Source: Mesostigma viride
Taxonomy: Eukaryota > Streptophyta > Mesostigmatophyceae > Mesostigmatales > Mesostigmataceae
Assembly: GCA_009746045.1 (NCBI GenBank)
Contig: RPFO01001098.1
Location: 64,001 to 101,604 of the forward strand
Reading direction: 5' to 3'
DNA: 37,604 bases
Shown: one piece after another, positions 10,135 to 20,915 of the stretch
How positions within the stretch are numbered: position 1 is the stretch's first letter
Layout of the letters: every line of letters starts with the position of its first letter
Position numbers and translations under genes: made by a program
The notes under the pieces: model-generated
Database searches by the model: none
Told to the model about the DNA's origin: nothing
The model's input: the letters and a program-made list of their open reading frames with translations, nothing else

Positions 10135-10575
10135 GAAATAGTTCAGGATAAAATTTGTCAGAATTTCACTGGCGATACGAACGTAACAAATTTCCAAGTA
10201 TCCGACGCCGAAATATCATTGTTGTATCGAATGGTATGCTGAAATTCATTGTGGTTCCGTCCGAGCTGACAAATTTGTCAGAAATTTCATTTTCGATACG
10301 AACGTGACGAAATTTCCAAGTATCTCACGCTAGTCGGAGAGCTTCCACGGTGTTCACGGGGAAGGGTCCGTTGCGCGTGGCGCACGGCGGCGGTTCGTCC
10401 CGGTCGGAATCGTCCGCTCGCGCGTCCTCCGTGGAAGGGTCTTGGCGCGTCGCGCGGGCCGGTGCGGTTGGCGCCCAGAAGGTCGACTATCGGCCTCTGG
10501 GCCGCTAGCGGCGAGTCACGTCCTCTCAAGTCGGGGAGGGGGGGCGATAGCCCCCCCTCCCCCACTTTTTTCTTG
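10135..10575 (+). repeat. two K motifs and Ga end of U2
   Basis: GATACGAACG occurs at 10174 and again at 10295, a spacing of 121 bp, so K is present twice. Bases 10226-10238 (ATCGAATGGTATG) are the intact site that is duplicated around N in U4-U6. The Ga hairpin (7 G, 7 C in the central run) ends just before CTTG at 10575. Confidence 0.75.
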
Positions 10576-10911
10576 TCCCCTACTAGTAACTACGATTTAT
10601 GACGCCCGAAAACTTTGGCCGCGGCCGTAGGCCGAAGGTGGGGCCGTCCCCCGCGCCCCCTAGCGCGGGAGCGGACGACGTACAGGACCGTAGCGAGATG
10701 GCCAATCGCGTAGTACAAAGAAAATCCCCAAACCTTGGAGATCGAGTGTCGTGTTTTCCTGAACGGGGTCTGAAACGCTGAACATGTTCAGGGTTTCGCG
10801 GGCAGGTGGGGCGTCTCGCCAATCCGCGCGGCCTCAGGACATTACGGCGCGTTGACTATTTTAAGCGTCAAACAAGCTACTGGCGAACCGATATCTGTAC
10901 TAAAACTTTTC

Positions 10912-11210
10912 GGGGCACAGGACGTGGGATGTCAAATTTGATAAGCAAGCGAGACGAAATGACAGTTACGTGCTGAACGGAAACGTTCGCGCCTGAACAG
11001 GGGAAATAGAATCAAACGAGACGGAATTTACCGTTACGAACGAAAACGTTCATGAAGCGTTTAAAGATGTGATGAACGGAAACGTTCACACCTGAATAGG
11101 GGAAATAGAATCAGACGAGACTAAGTAAGTAAGTAAATTACTAACTAAATAACTAACTTAATAACTAACTAAAGAACTAAATAACTAGAATACGTGAGAA
11201 ATGACACAGA
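10912..11210 (+). repeat. C linker of U3 with three dyads and an AACT-rich tract
   Basis: Three similar dyads, GAACG-GAAA-CGTTC, GAACG-AAAA-CGTTC and GAACG-GAAA-CGTTC, lie within about 115 bp. They are followed by a low-complexity (AAGT/AACT) tract at about 11122-11188. The block recurs at 13040, 28955 and 33415. Confidence 0.75.
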
Positions 11211-11909
11211 ACTGGGAATTATTGGCAAAGCGTGCGGCATGCTCGGGGCGAAAAACAAAGTGACGTGCTGCGCGAGCAATTTTCCTTGTGCTGGCTGGCG
11301 ATGGCAGGCAACGTAGGCTAGAAAATTGGGATGGGGAATGCGCAGCCATGGTTTTATACGTCAAAATTTTATGTTTGAAGAGCAAGTGCGAAATTTTATG
11401 AGCTGGAGGTGCGTCAACGGAGTGATACCTGCGTGGGAGAGGTCCGTGTCGCTATGGCGACCTGGAAATGGAATGTCGTTGTAGATTTGGGTATTGTAGT
11501 ATCATGCTTAACTGCTTTACGTATTGGGTGCCTAGTGAAATCAGTTTGCTGTTCGTGGAAGGCTTGGGGTGTGGCCAACGAGCTTCTGCTGTCGCCACAT
11601 CATATTGGAAAGAACGCTGGATTTTTTGCCACGGGACGTAACCGGCGATGCCGATGGTGAGGCGTTTGTTTCGATGACCGGGGTAGTACCTGCTCTCTTT
11701 CTGATGCATTTTCATGGTTGCGTTCTTTCCATTTCGCCGAATCCACCTAGTCGCAGCAAAGACATAGCGTAGCAAGGGTCTGCGTTTTATTTTCTTAGCG
11801 TGCAGGACGCCATCTTCATGGTCCTTCGCATGTCCTGTGTGAACGTCCGTTGCCCAAGGATCTGTGATGCTTTTTTCTGGAATATACTGGGCGGTGAAAG
11901 CCCCTCTGG
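11211..11909 (+). repeat. truncated M module of U3
   Basis: It matches the other M copies up to CCCCTCTGG and then switches to a LINE-related sequence with about 2 bp of microhomology. The satellite-proximal part of M is lost. Confidence 0.8.
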
Positions 11910-12140
11910 CTTGGCCGGCCAGGGCGGCATATTCTGACCTGGCCTGGCCCCAAGGGCATTCCCAAAAGGGTAGGGAAACATGCCACGAACTACACCCAGA
12001 TGTTTGGATGACCTACTCATCCCAGCCATAACTCATAAAAAATGCCTACAATATTTGGAACGAATCCATGCACTGTCGATGCTCCTACACCAATCAGTTT
12101 TCTGCACCGCCATAGCCTGGAATTTGCATGTACGTAATTC
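11910..12140 (+). pseudogene. diverged LINE C-terminal fragment in U3
   Basis: It resembles the C-terminal coding region of the LINE at about 18550-18720 (WPGPK..P, GKH, YTQMLLDDL) but is clearly diverged. A closer copy is at 27339-27575. A 2-bp loss near 12000 breaks the reading frame compared with that copy. There are no RT catalytic motifs, so it is a remnant from a second LINE subfamily. Confidence 0.7.
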
Positions 12141-12350
12141 TAAGCAGGGGGCTCCGCCCGCGGACGGGCCGTACGAAGCCGAAATTTTTGGGCTCCCGCT
12201 GGCCCCCCGCCTCGGCGCCCTCGGCCACTGCCCCTTCGCGCTGCGCGCCCCGCGTGGCGCCGGCGTTCCCGAGGACCCACCCGCGGGTGTACGCGCCAAT
12301 CGCCCGCTCAGGCGCCAAAAAGTCCGGGCCCCGAAGGGGCCCCCAACTTG
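12141..12350 (+). repeat. R-type 3' segment in U3
   Basis: It matches the GC-rich 3' third of R units, including the final hairpin GGGCCCC-GAA-GGGGCCC and CCAACTTG. Homology to R stops exactly after CTTG and AACATAC follows, giving an independent view of the R 3' boundary. Confidence 0.8.
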
Positions 12351-12703
12351 AACATACTTGAATGGTATGCTGAAATTCATTGTGGTTCAGTCCGAGCTGA
12401 CAAATTTGTCAGAAATTTCATTTTCGATACGAACGTGACGAAATTTCCAAGTATCTCACGCTCGGAGAGCTTCCACGGTGTTCACGGGGAAGGGTCCGTT
12501 GCGCGTGGCGCACGGCGGCGGTTCGTCCCGGTCGGAATCGTCCGCTCGCGCGTCCTCCGTGGAAGGGTCTTGGCGCGTCGCGCGGGCCGGTGCGGTTGGC
12601 GCCCAGAAGGTCGACTATCGGCCTCTGGGCCGCTAGCGGCGAGTCACGTCCTCTCAAGTCGGGGAGGGGGGGCGATAGCCCCCCCTCCCCCACTTTTTTC
12701 TTG
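12351..12703 (+). repeat. K motif and Ga end of U3
   Basis: K is joined from AATGGTATGCTG onward, directly after the R 3' end. Ga with its 13-bp hairpin and CTTG closes the unit. Confidence 0.75.
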
Positions 12704-13338
12704 TCCCCTACTAGTAACTACGATTTATGACGCCCGAAAACTTTGGCCGCGGCCGTAGGCCGAAGGTGGGGCCGTCCCCCGCGCCCCCTAGCGCGGGAGC
12801 GGACGACGTACAGGACCGTAGCGAGATGGCCAATCGCGTAGTACAAAGAAAATCCCCAAACCTTGGAGATCGAGTGTCGTGTTTTCCTGAACGGGGTCTG
12901 AAACGCTGAACATGTTCAGGGTTTCGCGGGCAGGTGGGGCGTCTCGCCAATCCGCGCGGCCTCAGGACATTACGGCGCGTTGACTATTTTAAGCGTCAAA
13001 CAAGCTACTGGCGAACCGATATCTGTACTAAAACTTTTCGGGGCACAGGACGTGGGATGTCAAATTTGATAAGCAAGCGAGACGAAATGACAGTTACGTG
13101 CTGAACGGAAACGTTCGCGCCTGAACAGGGGAAATAGAATCAAACGAGACGGAATTTACCGTTACGAACGAAAACGTTCATGAAGCGTTTAAAGATGTGA
13201 TGAACGGAAACGTTCACACCTGAATAGGGGAAATAGAATCAGACGAGACTAAGTAAGTAAGTAAATTACTAACTAAATAACTAACTTAATAACTAACTAA
13301 AGAACTAAATAACTAGAATACGTGAGAAATGACACAGA
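12704..13338 (+). repeat. Gb head and C linker of U4
   Basis: This matches U3 at a constant offset of 2128 bp, including CTGAACATGTTCAG and the three GAACG/CGTTC dyads. It holds no gene. Confidence 0.75.
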
Positions 13339-14418
13339 ACTGGGAATTATTGGCAAAGCGTGCGGCATGCTCGGGGCGAAAAACAAAGTGACGTGCTGCG
13401 CGAGCAATTTTCCTTGTGCTGGCTGGCGATGGCAGGCAACGTAGGCTAGAAAATTGGGATGGGGAATGCGCAGCCATGGTTTTATACGTCAAAATTTTAT
13501 GTTTGAAGAGCAAGTGCGAAATTTTATGAGCTGGAGGTGCGTCAACGGAGTGATACCTGCGTGGGAGAGGTCCGTGTCGCTATGGCGACCTGGAAATGGA
13601 ATGTCGTTGTAGATTTGGGTATTGTAGTATCATGCTTAACTGCTTTACGTATTGGGTGCCTAGTGAAATCAGTTTGCTGTTCGTGGAAGGCTTGGGGTGT
13701 GGCCAACGAGCTTCTGCTGTCGCCACATCATATTGGAAAGAACGCTGGATTTTTTGCCACGGGACGTAACCGGCGATGCCGATGGTGAGGCGTTTGTTTC
13801 GATGACCGGGGTAGTACCTGCTCTCTTTCTGATGCATTTTCATGGTTGCGTTCTTTCCATTTCGCCGAATCCACCTAGTCGCAGCAAAGACATAGCGTAG
13901 CAAGGGTCTGCGTTTTATTTTCTTAGCCGTGCAGGACGCCATCTTCATGGTCCTTCGCATGTCCTGTGTGAACGTCCGTTGCCCAAGGATCTGTGATGCT
14001 TTTTTCTGGAATATACTGGGCGGTGAAAGCCCCTCTGGATGCTTGCCTGGTCACGGGTTTGGGGCGTCATTTACTGCTGTACTGGCTGACATTCATGGTG
14101 CTTTCTGCGTAAGCTGACTTGCTTCGCACGTGGATTTTGACTGGACTGAAGAGCGCGTCTGGTAGCATGTTTACGTGGTGTATAAGGTGATCAATCAACC
14201 ATTTGTTTATAGAAGGTGTGACAATAGAAGGTGTGTTATATATTTCTTCATCAAGCATGTCAAAAGTAATCTCCACTCGCTAACAACCTGAATTTTGCTT
14301 TGCTGGGTCTGCTGTGTTTGTGTCTCACTGTGCAGGCTATCCCCTTGGTTGATCAACCAGGTGATGGCAGCGGGGCCATATACTCTTCTTGGCATTTTTC
14401 ATCCATGGCATGTCAACC
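13339..14418 (+). repeat. M module of U4
   Basis: A full M copy, slightly shorter than M1 just before the satellite (GGTGATGGCAGCGG in place of the longer GGTGATTTTTGGTGGCAG). No gene is called. Confidence 0.75.
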
Positions 14419-15737
14419 AACGCATGCATGCCAGCCCCTCCCACACCCACGCACACATGTTAGCTATACCCCACAAACCCACGCATGGATTCCAGCCACC
14501 CCCCACATGCCCGCATGCATGCCAGCCACCCCACCAATCCACGCACGCATGCCAGCCACCCCCACACCCACGCACGCATGCCAGCCACCCCACAACCCAC
14601 TTATGCATTCCAGCAACCCCCACAGCCACTTACGCATGCCAGCCACCCCCCACCCCCACGCACGCATGGCAGCCACCCCACGAACCCACGCACGCGTGCC
14701 AGCCCCCCCTTAAAACCACGCATGCATGGCAGCTCCCCACCACACCCACGCATGCATGCCACTCCCCCGCCAACCACCCACGCATGCCAGCCCCCCGACA
14801 CACGCATGGCAGCCCCCCCCACACCCACGCACGCATGCCAGCCCTACCCCACATGCAGGCATGCATGCCAGCCACCCCCCACACCCACGCATGCATGCCA
14901 GCCCCTCCCACACCCACGCCCGCATGCCAGCTACCCCACAAACCCACGCATGCATGCCAGCGACCCCCCACATGCACGCATGCATGCCAGCCACCCCACC
15001 AACCCACGCACGCATGCCAGCCCATCACAAACCCACTTATGCATGCCAGCCACCCCCCACACCCACGTACGCATGCCAGCCACCCCACACACCCACGCAC
15101 GCATGGCAGCCACCCTACCAACCCACACACGCGTGCCAGCCCCCCCTAACCCCATGCATGCATGGCAGCCCCCCACCACACCCACGCATGCATGCCACTC
15201 CCCCCCACACCCACGCACGCATGCGAGCCCCCCCCACACCCACGCACGCATGCGAGCCCCCCCCACACCCACGCACGCATGCCAGCCCCACCCCACATGC
15301 AGGCATGCATGCCAGCCACCCCCCACACCCACGCATGCATGCCAGCCCCTCCCACACCCACGCCTGCATGCCAGCTACCCCACAAACCCACGCATGCATG
15401 CCAGCGACCCCCCACATGCACGCATGCATGCCAGCCACCCCACCAACCCACGCACGCATGCCAGCCCATTACAAACCCACTTATGCATGCCAGCCACCCC
15501 CCACACCCACGTACGCATGCCAGCCACCCCACACACCCACGCACGCATGGCAGCCACCCCACGAACCCACACACGCGTGCCAGCCCCTCCTAACCCCACG
15601 CATGCATGGCAGCCCCCCACCACACCCACGCATGCATGCCACTCCCCCCCACACCCACGCACGCATGCGAGCCCCCCCCACACCCACGCACGCATGCGAG
15701 GCCCCCCCACACCCACGCAAGCATGCCAGCCCCCCCC
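14419..15737. repeat. T4 satellite array
   Basis: This 1319-bp array has the same degenerate left edge and higher-order units. Equivalent positions at 14726 and 15162 are 436 bp apart. Confidence 0.93.
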
Positions 15738-16330
15738 ATGAAGTCATAGTGGGCACCACGGAGTCATGCTATGTTTTAATTTTTTCAATTTAATAATGGG
15801 AATGACGGATGGTGCATGTGTGAACAAAGGAATGAAAGGATTGCCACTCAATGAATATTAATTAATGATGAAAATGGGAGTTTGCATGGGAGTGTTTGGT
15901 CCTTATGGCTGGCTTGCAAAAAGCAGTACCCAAATTTCGAAGTATTTGACAGCGAAATATCTGTAAAGTATATCGCATGGTATAATTAATTAATGAATGG
16001 TACGCTGAAATTCATTGTGCGGGCTCTCTCTGCATGTGATAAACAATTTTAGCTTTGAGGGCATGCAACAAGGCATGCTAGCATTAAAATGAAATTAAAT
16101 TATAACATGACTAGTGGGGAGATCATGTACGACATGTAGCATAATTACGTACATGGCCACAATTGTGCCAATCAGGGCCCTCCTCTAGGTAGACTGTGCT
16201 AGGCAATTACAATTAGACAAATAAGGTCATTCAAAAAGGTTTAATTCTTCACCTACCTCCATCCATCCAGCAAGGGAATATGTTAGCCAGTGCTACATGA
16301 TGATCTCCCAACGGAGTCATGTTATGATGC
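15738..16330 (+). repeat. L module of U4
   Basis: It matches the other L copies, with the inverted and forward tail motifs. The following 16331-16435 is K up to the N insertion point. Confidence 0.75.
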
Positions 16331-16422
16331 GAAATAGTTCAGGATAAAATTTGTTAGAATTTCACTGGCGATACGAACGTAACGAAATTTCCAAGTATCC
16401 GACGCCGAAATATCATTGTTGT

Positions 16423-16435
16423 ATCGAATGGTATG
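16423..16435 (+). repeat. left target duplication of N in U4
   Basis: ATCGAATGGTATG is repeated at 19833-19845. The single-copy (empty) site is at 10226-10238 in U2. Confidence 0.9.
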
Positions 16436-16528
16436 TTGTCTACATCATGGATGTTGTCTACAGAATTTAGCCAAGCCCTGCCTATAACGGGACCCCCATG
16501 GATGTTGCATTAAGAATTGAGCCATGCT

Positions 16529-16538
16529 ATGCCATGCA
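16529..16538 (+). repeat. LINE target duplication, left copy
   Basis: ATGCCATGCA recurs at 18961-18970 immediately after the LINE tail. The empty site is at 32446-32455. Confidence 0.92.
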
Positions 16539-18829
16539 CGAGCGGAACTGGTGCCGACGGAAGTACCTGTCGGCACTGGACGCCCGGGCGGACGTCGACG
16601 AGCTGGACAAGGGTGCCCCCAACGCAGCCATTTTTGCGGGCTTTGCGGCCCGTGCCCCGTTGCTGGCGGCCCGGCACCTGCCGGTCATGCCCCGCCGCCG
16701 CCCCGGCCCGCTCTACCGCCAGGACCCCAAGGTCTTGGCCGCCCGGCACCGCCTCAAGCGTAACCGGGACCCGCTGCAGAAACCATTGCTCAAGGCCGCC
16801 CTTGTGGAGGCCTACGAGCATGCTCAGGACGCGGAGGCGGCCCAGTGCATCGCGGATGCCAAGGCCTGCCAGGCTCGCAACCAGGGCAAGGACATGTGGT
16901 ACCACCTCGACCGGCTCGGCGGCCGGCGGCAGCGCACCCCGGTGGAGCACACGGGGGACGGCACGGCGCCGGTAAGCCTTGACCGCTGGTTGGCCCACAA
17001 TGTTTCCTTGACCGGTGGGGCTCGCGCCCCCCCCCGCCGCTTCACCCCGAGACGGCCGCCCGCCTCGGGGTCGCCGGACCCCGCCGCCGCCAGCGCCCCC
17101 CTCCTCGGCCGCGGACTACCAAGTCCCCGCCTTGAAGGAGGGCTGCCTTGCCACCAACGACGTCGTCCACCCCTTCACTTTGGAGGAATTGGACGGCGCC
17201 CTTGCTCGCCTGCGGTACGATGCGGCGGTCGGGGCCGACCACCTTTCTGCTGAGCTGCTGAAGACCCCTGATCTGGCGGTTAGGGATCTTCTGCTGGCGT
17301 TCTGCAACCGTGTCCTGCTCTCTGACGAGCCTCCGCCTGCTGAGTGGCAGACGGCCATCCGCGTCATGCTGTACAAGAAGGGCTCTGCTGCTGACCCCGG
17401 TAACTACCGGGGTGTCTGCCTCCAGAGCGCCGCGCTGAAGGTCTTCATGCGCATGATGCTGCACAGGCTCCGCGCCGCGCTGGACCCACACCTGGGTGAG
17501 TCTCAGATGGGTTTCCGTAGTGGTCGTAACACTGTCATGGCTGTGTTTGTCGCGCGCCGGTTGATGGAGGAGGTGCGTCGCCTTCCCCCTGACAGTTTGC
17601 CGCTGGTCCTCATTTTTGTTGACTATATCAAGGCCTTCGACACGGTCCTCTGGGAGGCTCTTTGGGCCATCCTAGCTCTGGACCGCGTGCCACCAGCGTT
17701 TATTGCTGCCATTCGCCGACTGTATGAGGGCTCACAGGCAGTAGTGCGGACTGCGGAAGGCACCACCCCACCATTCCCCCTTCACCACGGGGTGTGGCAA
17801 GGTTGTGTCCTGTCTCCATACCTGTTCATTATTGTCGTGGACCACGTCATGCGCCAGGCACGTGCGCGCTTTACTGCTCTTAAGGGGTTCGAGCCAGGCT
17901 TGGACATCCTTAACGAGCGTGGGCACGGCGGGGTTAGCACGGGTTACCGCCTGGCTGACCTGATTTACGCGGACGACACCACCCTCATCGCGCGCCCCGA
18001 GCACATTCAGACCTGGCTGGACTGTCTGGGCCTGGAGGCGAGGGCGGTGGGGTTGGAGATTAGTGTCAAAACTGAGGCGATGGTGATTGGGGCCTCCAGT
18101 CGCCCACCGCTGCCGCGCCTGCTAGACGGGACGGAGGTCCCACTCCGCGACCGCTTCAAGCTGTTGGGGAGTTGGCTTCCGGACACTGCCGACGATGTGG
18201 ACACCCGCATCGGCCTTTCCTGGGCCAAGCTCCGTTCGCTCAACACCTACTGGCGCTCCAAGGGCCTGGACGAGCACCGCAAGCGCATGCTCTTCAAGGT
18301 CCTCGTCCTCACGGTGCTCACGTATGGCGCCGAGGCATGGACACTCACGGCAACACTGGCAGCCAAGCTAGACGGCACGGTAACCCGGATGCTCCGACAG
18401 GTCCTGAATGTCGGGTTTTCTCAGCGTAGGTCCTTAGAGTCTTTGTATCACGGTATGCCGCGTATTTCGGACGAGATTAGACAGCGTAGGATAGCATTTG
18501 TAGGACATCTTGCTCGCACCAGCCAGGTCGACACCGCCCTTGGTCTGGCCGGTCCCCAGCGGCTCGGCCAACCGGGGCGGCACATTTTGACCTGGCCTGG
18601 CCCCAAGAACATTCCTAAAAAGGTAGGGAAACATGCCATGACCTATACCCAGATGTTGCTGGACGACCTAGTGGTCCCAGCCCAGTTTGAGTACCGCATC
18701 CACTCTCTCTCCCGTCTTTGGACTGCCATGCAGGACAAGGAGCGGTGGAAGAAGATTGTCAAGGCACACACGCCCGACCCTGTGGGCAAGCCACCTCCCC
18801 CCAAGCGGAGGAGGCGTTTTGATGAGTAG
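16539..18829 (+). pseudogene. LINE reverse transcriptase, truncated and frameshifted
   Basis: The upstream part (frame of 16539 to about 17030) encodes a basic, Ala/Arg-rich linker. The RT core is in another frame, open from 17015 to TAG 18827-18829 (604 codons). The switch lies in a C-rich stretch that includes nine C at 17027-17035; an extra shift before about 17110 is possible. Motifs, numbered from 17015, are a KKGSAADPGNYRGV block, FVDYIKAFD (catalytic Asp 203), VWQGCVLSP with Trp 261 where most RTs have Arg, and YADD 318-321 with both catalytic Asp. FKLLGSWL follows, then an IRQRRIAFVGHLA C-terminal motif and a basic end (KRRRR). The RT would copy LINE RNA at a nicked target. No endonuclease domain remains. 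The frame break could be a mutation or a homopolymer sequencing error. Confidence 0.93.
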
Positions 18830-18902
18830 TGTAGTTAGGCTTTTCTAGATAGAGTTCGGATAGTTCGATCACGCGGCTTCCTCCACCCCATCCATCATGA
18901 AA

Positions 18903-18960
18903 TATGTGCTACATGACCTCCCCACGGAGGCATGTTATAATTTAATTTAATTTTTTTTTA
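18903..18960 (+). other. LINE 3' terminal motif and tail, copy B
   Basis: It shows GCTACATG, the small hairpin CTCC-CCAC-GGAG, CATGTTATAATTT and further AATTT/T-rich tail. The N retroposon has a closely similar end at 19776-19832. Confidence 0.8.
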
Positions 18961-18970
18961 ATGCCATGCA
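18961..18970 (+). repeat. LINE target duplication, right copy
   Basis: ATGCCATGCA directly follows the tail and continues into GAGAGATGCTCTCTG of N. Together with CA it forms a 7-bp-stem hairpin beside the insertion site. Confidence 0.92.
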
Positions 18971-19018
18971 GAGAGATGCTCTCTGTCGAGAAGCCATGTC
19001 CTAGCTCTTGTATAGCCA

Positions 19019-19605
19019 CACTACATTTCGCCGCCTAGGACACCTTTTTTAGCGGGGAATGTGGGTCGGTCAAGTAGGGGAAAACGGTGGCAGGTCTCCG
19101 AGCGTCAGATACTTGGAAATTTCGTTACGTTCGTATCGAGAGTAGATTTCTGACAATTTTCCTCGTTCGGACAGAGCCACAGTGAATATCAGCATCCGTC
19201 CAGTACCAAAGCATGGACCTAGCAGAAATTCCGTCAGACATCTCGGAAGTAGCAATTTTTAGTATCGAGCGCACTTGCGCTAGTGTTCAGTACGAATTCG
19301 GCCTCCGTCAGGTCAGCAAGCGGCGTGGGAATATACTGAACTGAACAAAACGGTGGACTGTACTAAGAAATTCGTACTCAAATTTCGTCATCGGAATCGG
19401 AGGGAAATCTTCGACCAAGGACTAGAGATTTCATCAAATTTTCAGAACTGGCCAATTGATGCCAAATGGCGCGATTCTAGATAACAAGTGTTGCTTTACT
19501 GGTATCCGACGGTGCCGAACTTCGAAATTGAATTTGTAACCCCCGCCGTATTGACGGAACCACATTCTCGCATAAATTGGGTTTCCGCGGTGGCGAAATG
19601 TAGTG
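19019..19605 (+). mobile_element. CACTA-type MITE 2, complete (587 bp)
   Basis: The terminal inverted repeats are CACTACATTTCGCCGCC and (inverted right end) CACTACATTTCGCCACC. The target CA is duplicated at 19017-19018 and 19606-19607, and the empty site is in N near 32512. There is no transposase. About 105 bp inside (roughly 19099-19205) are an inverted, diverged copy of the array's K motif. Confidence 0.93.
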
Positions 19606-19832
19606 CATGATGATCTTCCTCCCTCACAGGCATGCTCCCCCCTTACCTGGGCATAGCGTGATAGACCATGAGGGTGCAGGTGCCCTGGTGCACCTAGAGC
19701 AGGGGTAGCTTACATTCCCACCCTTGCATGAAGTAGCCTAGAATGTATGATAGGCCATATGCCCCTTCTCTGGGCTATGTGCTACATATACTCCCAACGG
19801 AGTTATGTTACAATTCAATTCAATTCAATTCA

Positions 19833-20182
19833 ATCGAATGGTATGCTGAAATTCATTGTGGTCAAGTCCGAGCTGAAAATTTGCCGGTCAGAAATTTCAT
19901 TTTCGATACGAACGTGACGAAATTTCCAAGTATCTCACGCTCGGAGAGCTTCCACGGTGTTCACGGGGAAGGGTCCGTTGCGCGTGGCGCACGGCGGCGG
20001 TTCGTCCCGGTCGGAATCGTCCGCTCGCGCGTCCTCCGTGGAAGGGTCTTGGCGCGTCGCGCGGGCCGGTGCGGTTGGCGCCCAGAAGGTCGACTATCGG
20101 CCTCTGGGCCGCTAGCGGCGAGTCACGTCCTCTCAAGTCGGGGAGGGGGGGCGATAGCCCCCCCTCCCCCACTTTTTTCTTG
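19833..20182 (+). repeat. K motif and Ga end of U4, joined to R array
   Basis: K resumes after N with the right target copy (19833-19845). Ga ends with the 13-bp hairpin and CACTTTTTTCTTG. The next base starts an R unit instead of Gb, so the family changes exactly at CTTG|TC. Confidence 0.8.
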
Positions 20183-20915
20183 TCAACTACTTAACTACGA
20201 TCGTGTTGCGCAAGGGAGAAACCCGAACATCCTGACATCGCCGCGGGCGCCGTACCGTACGGCCTGATCGCACCCCCACGAACGAGGGCAAATCCTGAAA
20301 TCCTGCGGAGCCGCGAGTAACGGCCCGTAACCGCTAGTCTGAACGCCGTCACACCCTCCTAAGATCGAGTCTTACCTATTCTGAACAGAAGCTGAATTCA
20401 GCAAAATGCGCAAGAAATGCCGGGGGGCATATACGGCTGGGAGGAAGAGTTTATACACGAAGGATCTCTCTCCAAACAAAATACTAGAAATACTAAGGGT
20501 TCAGACTGAACGGGAAATTTCGACTGTTCAGACTGAACGAGAAGTGTGCGGAAAATTTAGTTCGAACCCTATTTTGAACGGTTTGTCGGTTAAATTTTCG
20601 GTTCGGCCTACTTCCCACGCAATTTTCGTGCCAATTTTAGCGGGATGACACAACTGAACGTGTTCAGACGGGGAGCGTGGCAAAAAACGGCTAGAAACTG
20701 TGAAAAGCAGGGGGCTCAGCCCCAAAAACGGCCGTACGGAACCGAAATTTTTGGGCTCCCGCTGGCCCCCCCGCCTCGGCGCCCTCGGCCACTGCCCCTT
20801 CGCACTGCGCACCCCGCGTGGCGCCGGCGTTCCCGAGGACGCATCCCGCGGGTGTACGCGCCAATCGCCCGCTCAGGCGCCAAAAAGTCTGGGCCCCGCA
20901 GGGGCCCCCAACTTG
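20183..20915 (+). repeat. R1 tandem unit (733 bp)
   Basis: It begins TCAACTACTTAACTACGATC and ends with the hairpin GGGCCCC-GCA-GGGGCCC and CCAACTTG. It carries repeated CTGAACG/CGTTCAG-type motifs, including CTGAACGTGTTCAG. Several overlapping ORFs on both strands reflect GC composition. The head shares its first bases and scattered similarity with Gb. Confidence 0.85.

Larger units (their letters stand above)
6504..10575 (+). repeat. composite tandem unit U2 (4072 bp)
   Basis: It has the same order as U1: Gb, J, M2, T2, L2, K, Ga. U1 and U2 are the two units with the J linker. It lacks the N retroposon, and its K at 10226-10238 gives the empty target site for N. T2 is the shortest full array. 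Confidence 0.75.
10576..12703 (+). repeat. chimeric tandem unit U3 (2128 bp)
   Basis: It begins as a normal U unit (Gb, C, M), breaks inside M at 11909, and joins a LINE-derived fragment and the 3' part of an R unit. That part ends at its own hairpin and CTTG (12350). K and Ga then complete the unit. T, L and most of M's 3' end are missing. Confidence 0.75.
16539..18960 (+). mobile_element. 5'-truncated LINE (non-LTR) retrotransposon, copy B
   Basis: This is a 2422-bp insertion with a 10-bp target duplication and an AATTT-rich tail ending in a T run, with no LTRs. The 5' end lies in the linker ahead of the RT domain, so the endonuclease region is missing, as is typical of incomplete target-primed reverse transcription. 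The 3' UTR runs from 18830. It cannot be autonomous. Confidence 0.95.
16436..19832 (+). mobile_element. N, SINE-like retroposon (376 bp) split by LINE and MITE
   Basis: The element lies between 13-bp duplications and ends in AATTC repeats. Its own sequence is 16436-16538, 18971-19018 and 19608-19832. The total of 3397 bp minus 2432 (LINE plus one target copy) and 589 (MITE plus one target copy) is exactly 376, the size of the uninterrupted copies at 32353 and 36814. It has no ORF of note. The last 57 bp resemble the LINE 3' end. The 5' end carries two ATGTTGTCTACA copies; the first shares its ATG with the target duplication. I saw no tRNA-like promoter boxes. Confidence 0.85.
12704..20182 (+). 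repeat. composite tandem unit U4 (7479 bp with insertions)
   Basis: Removing the LINE with one target copy (2432 bp) and MITE 2 with one target copy (589 bp) leaves 4458 bp, matching U5 (4460) and U6 (4463). The order is Gb, C, M, T, L, K, N (carrying LINE and MITE), K, Ga. Confidence 0.8.
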
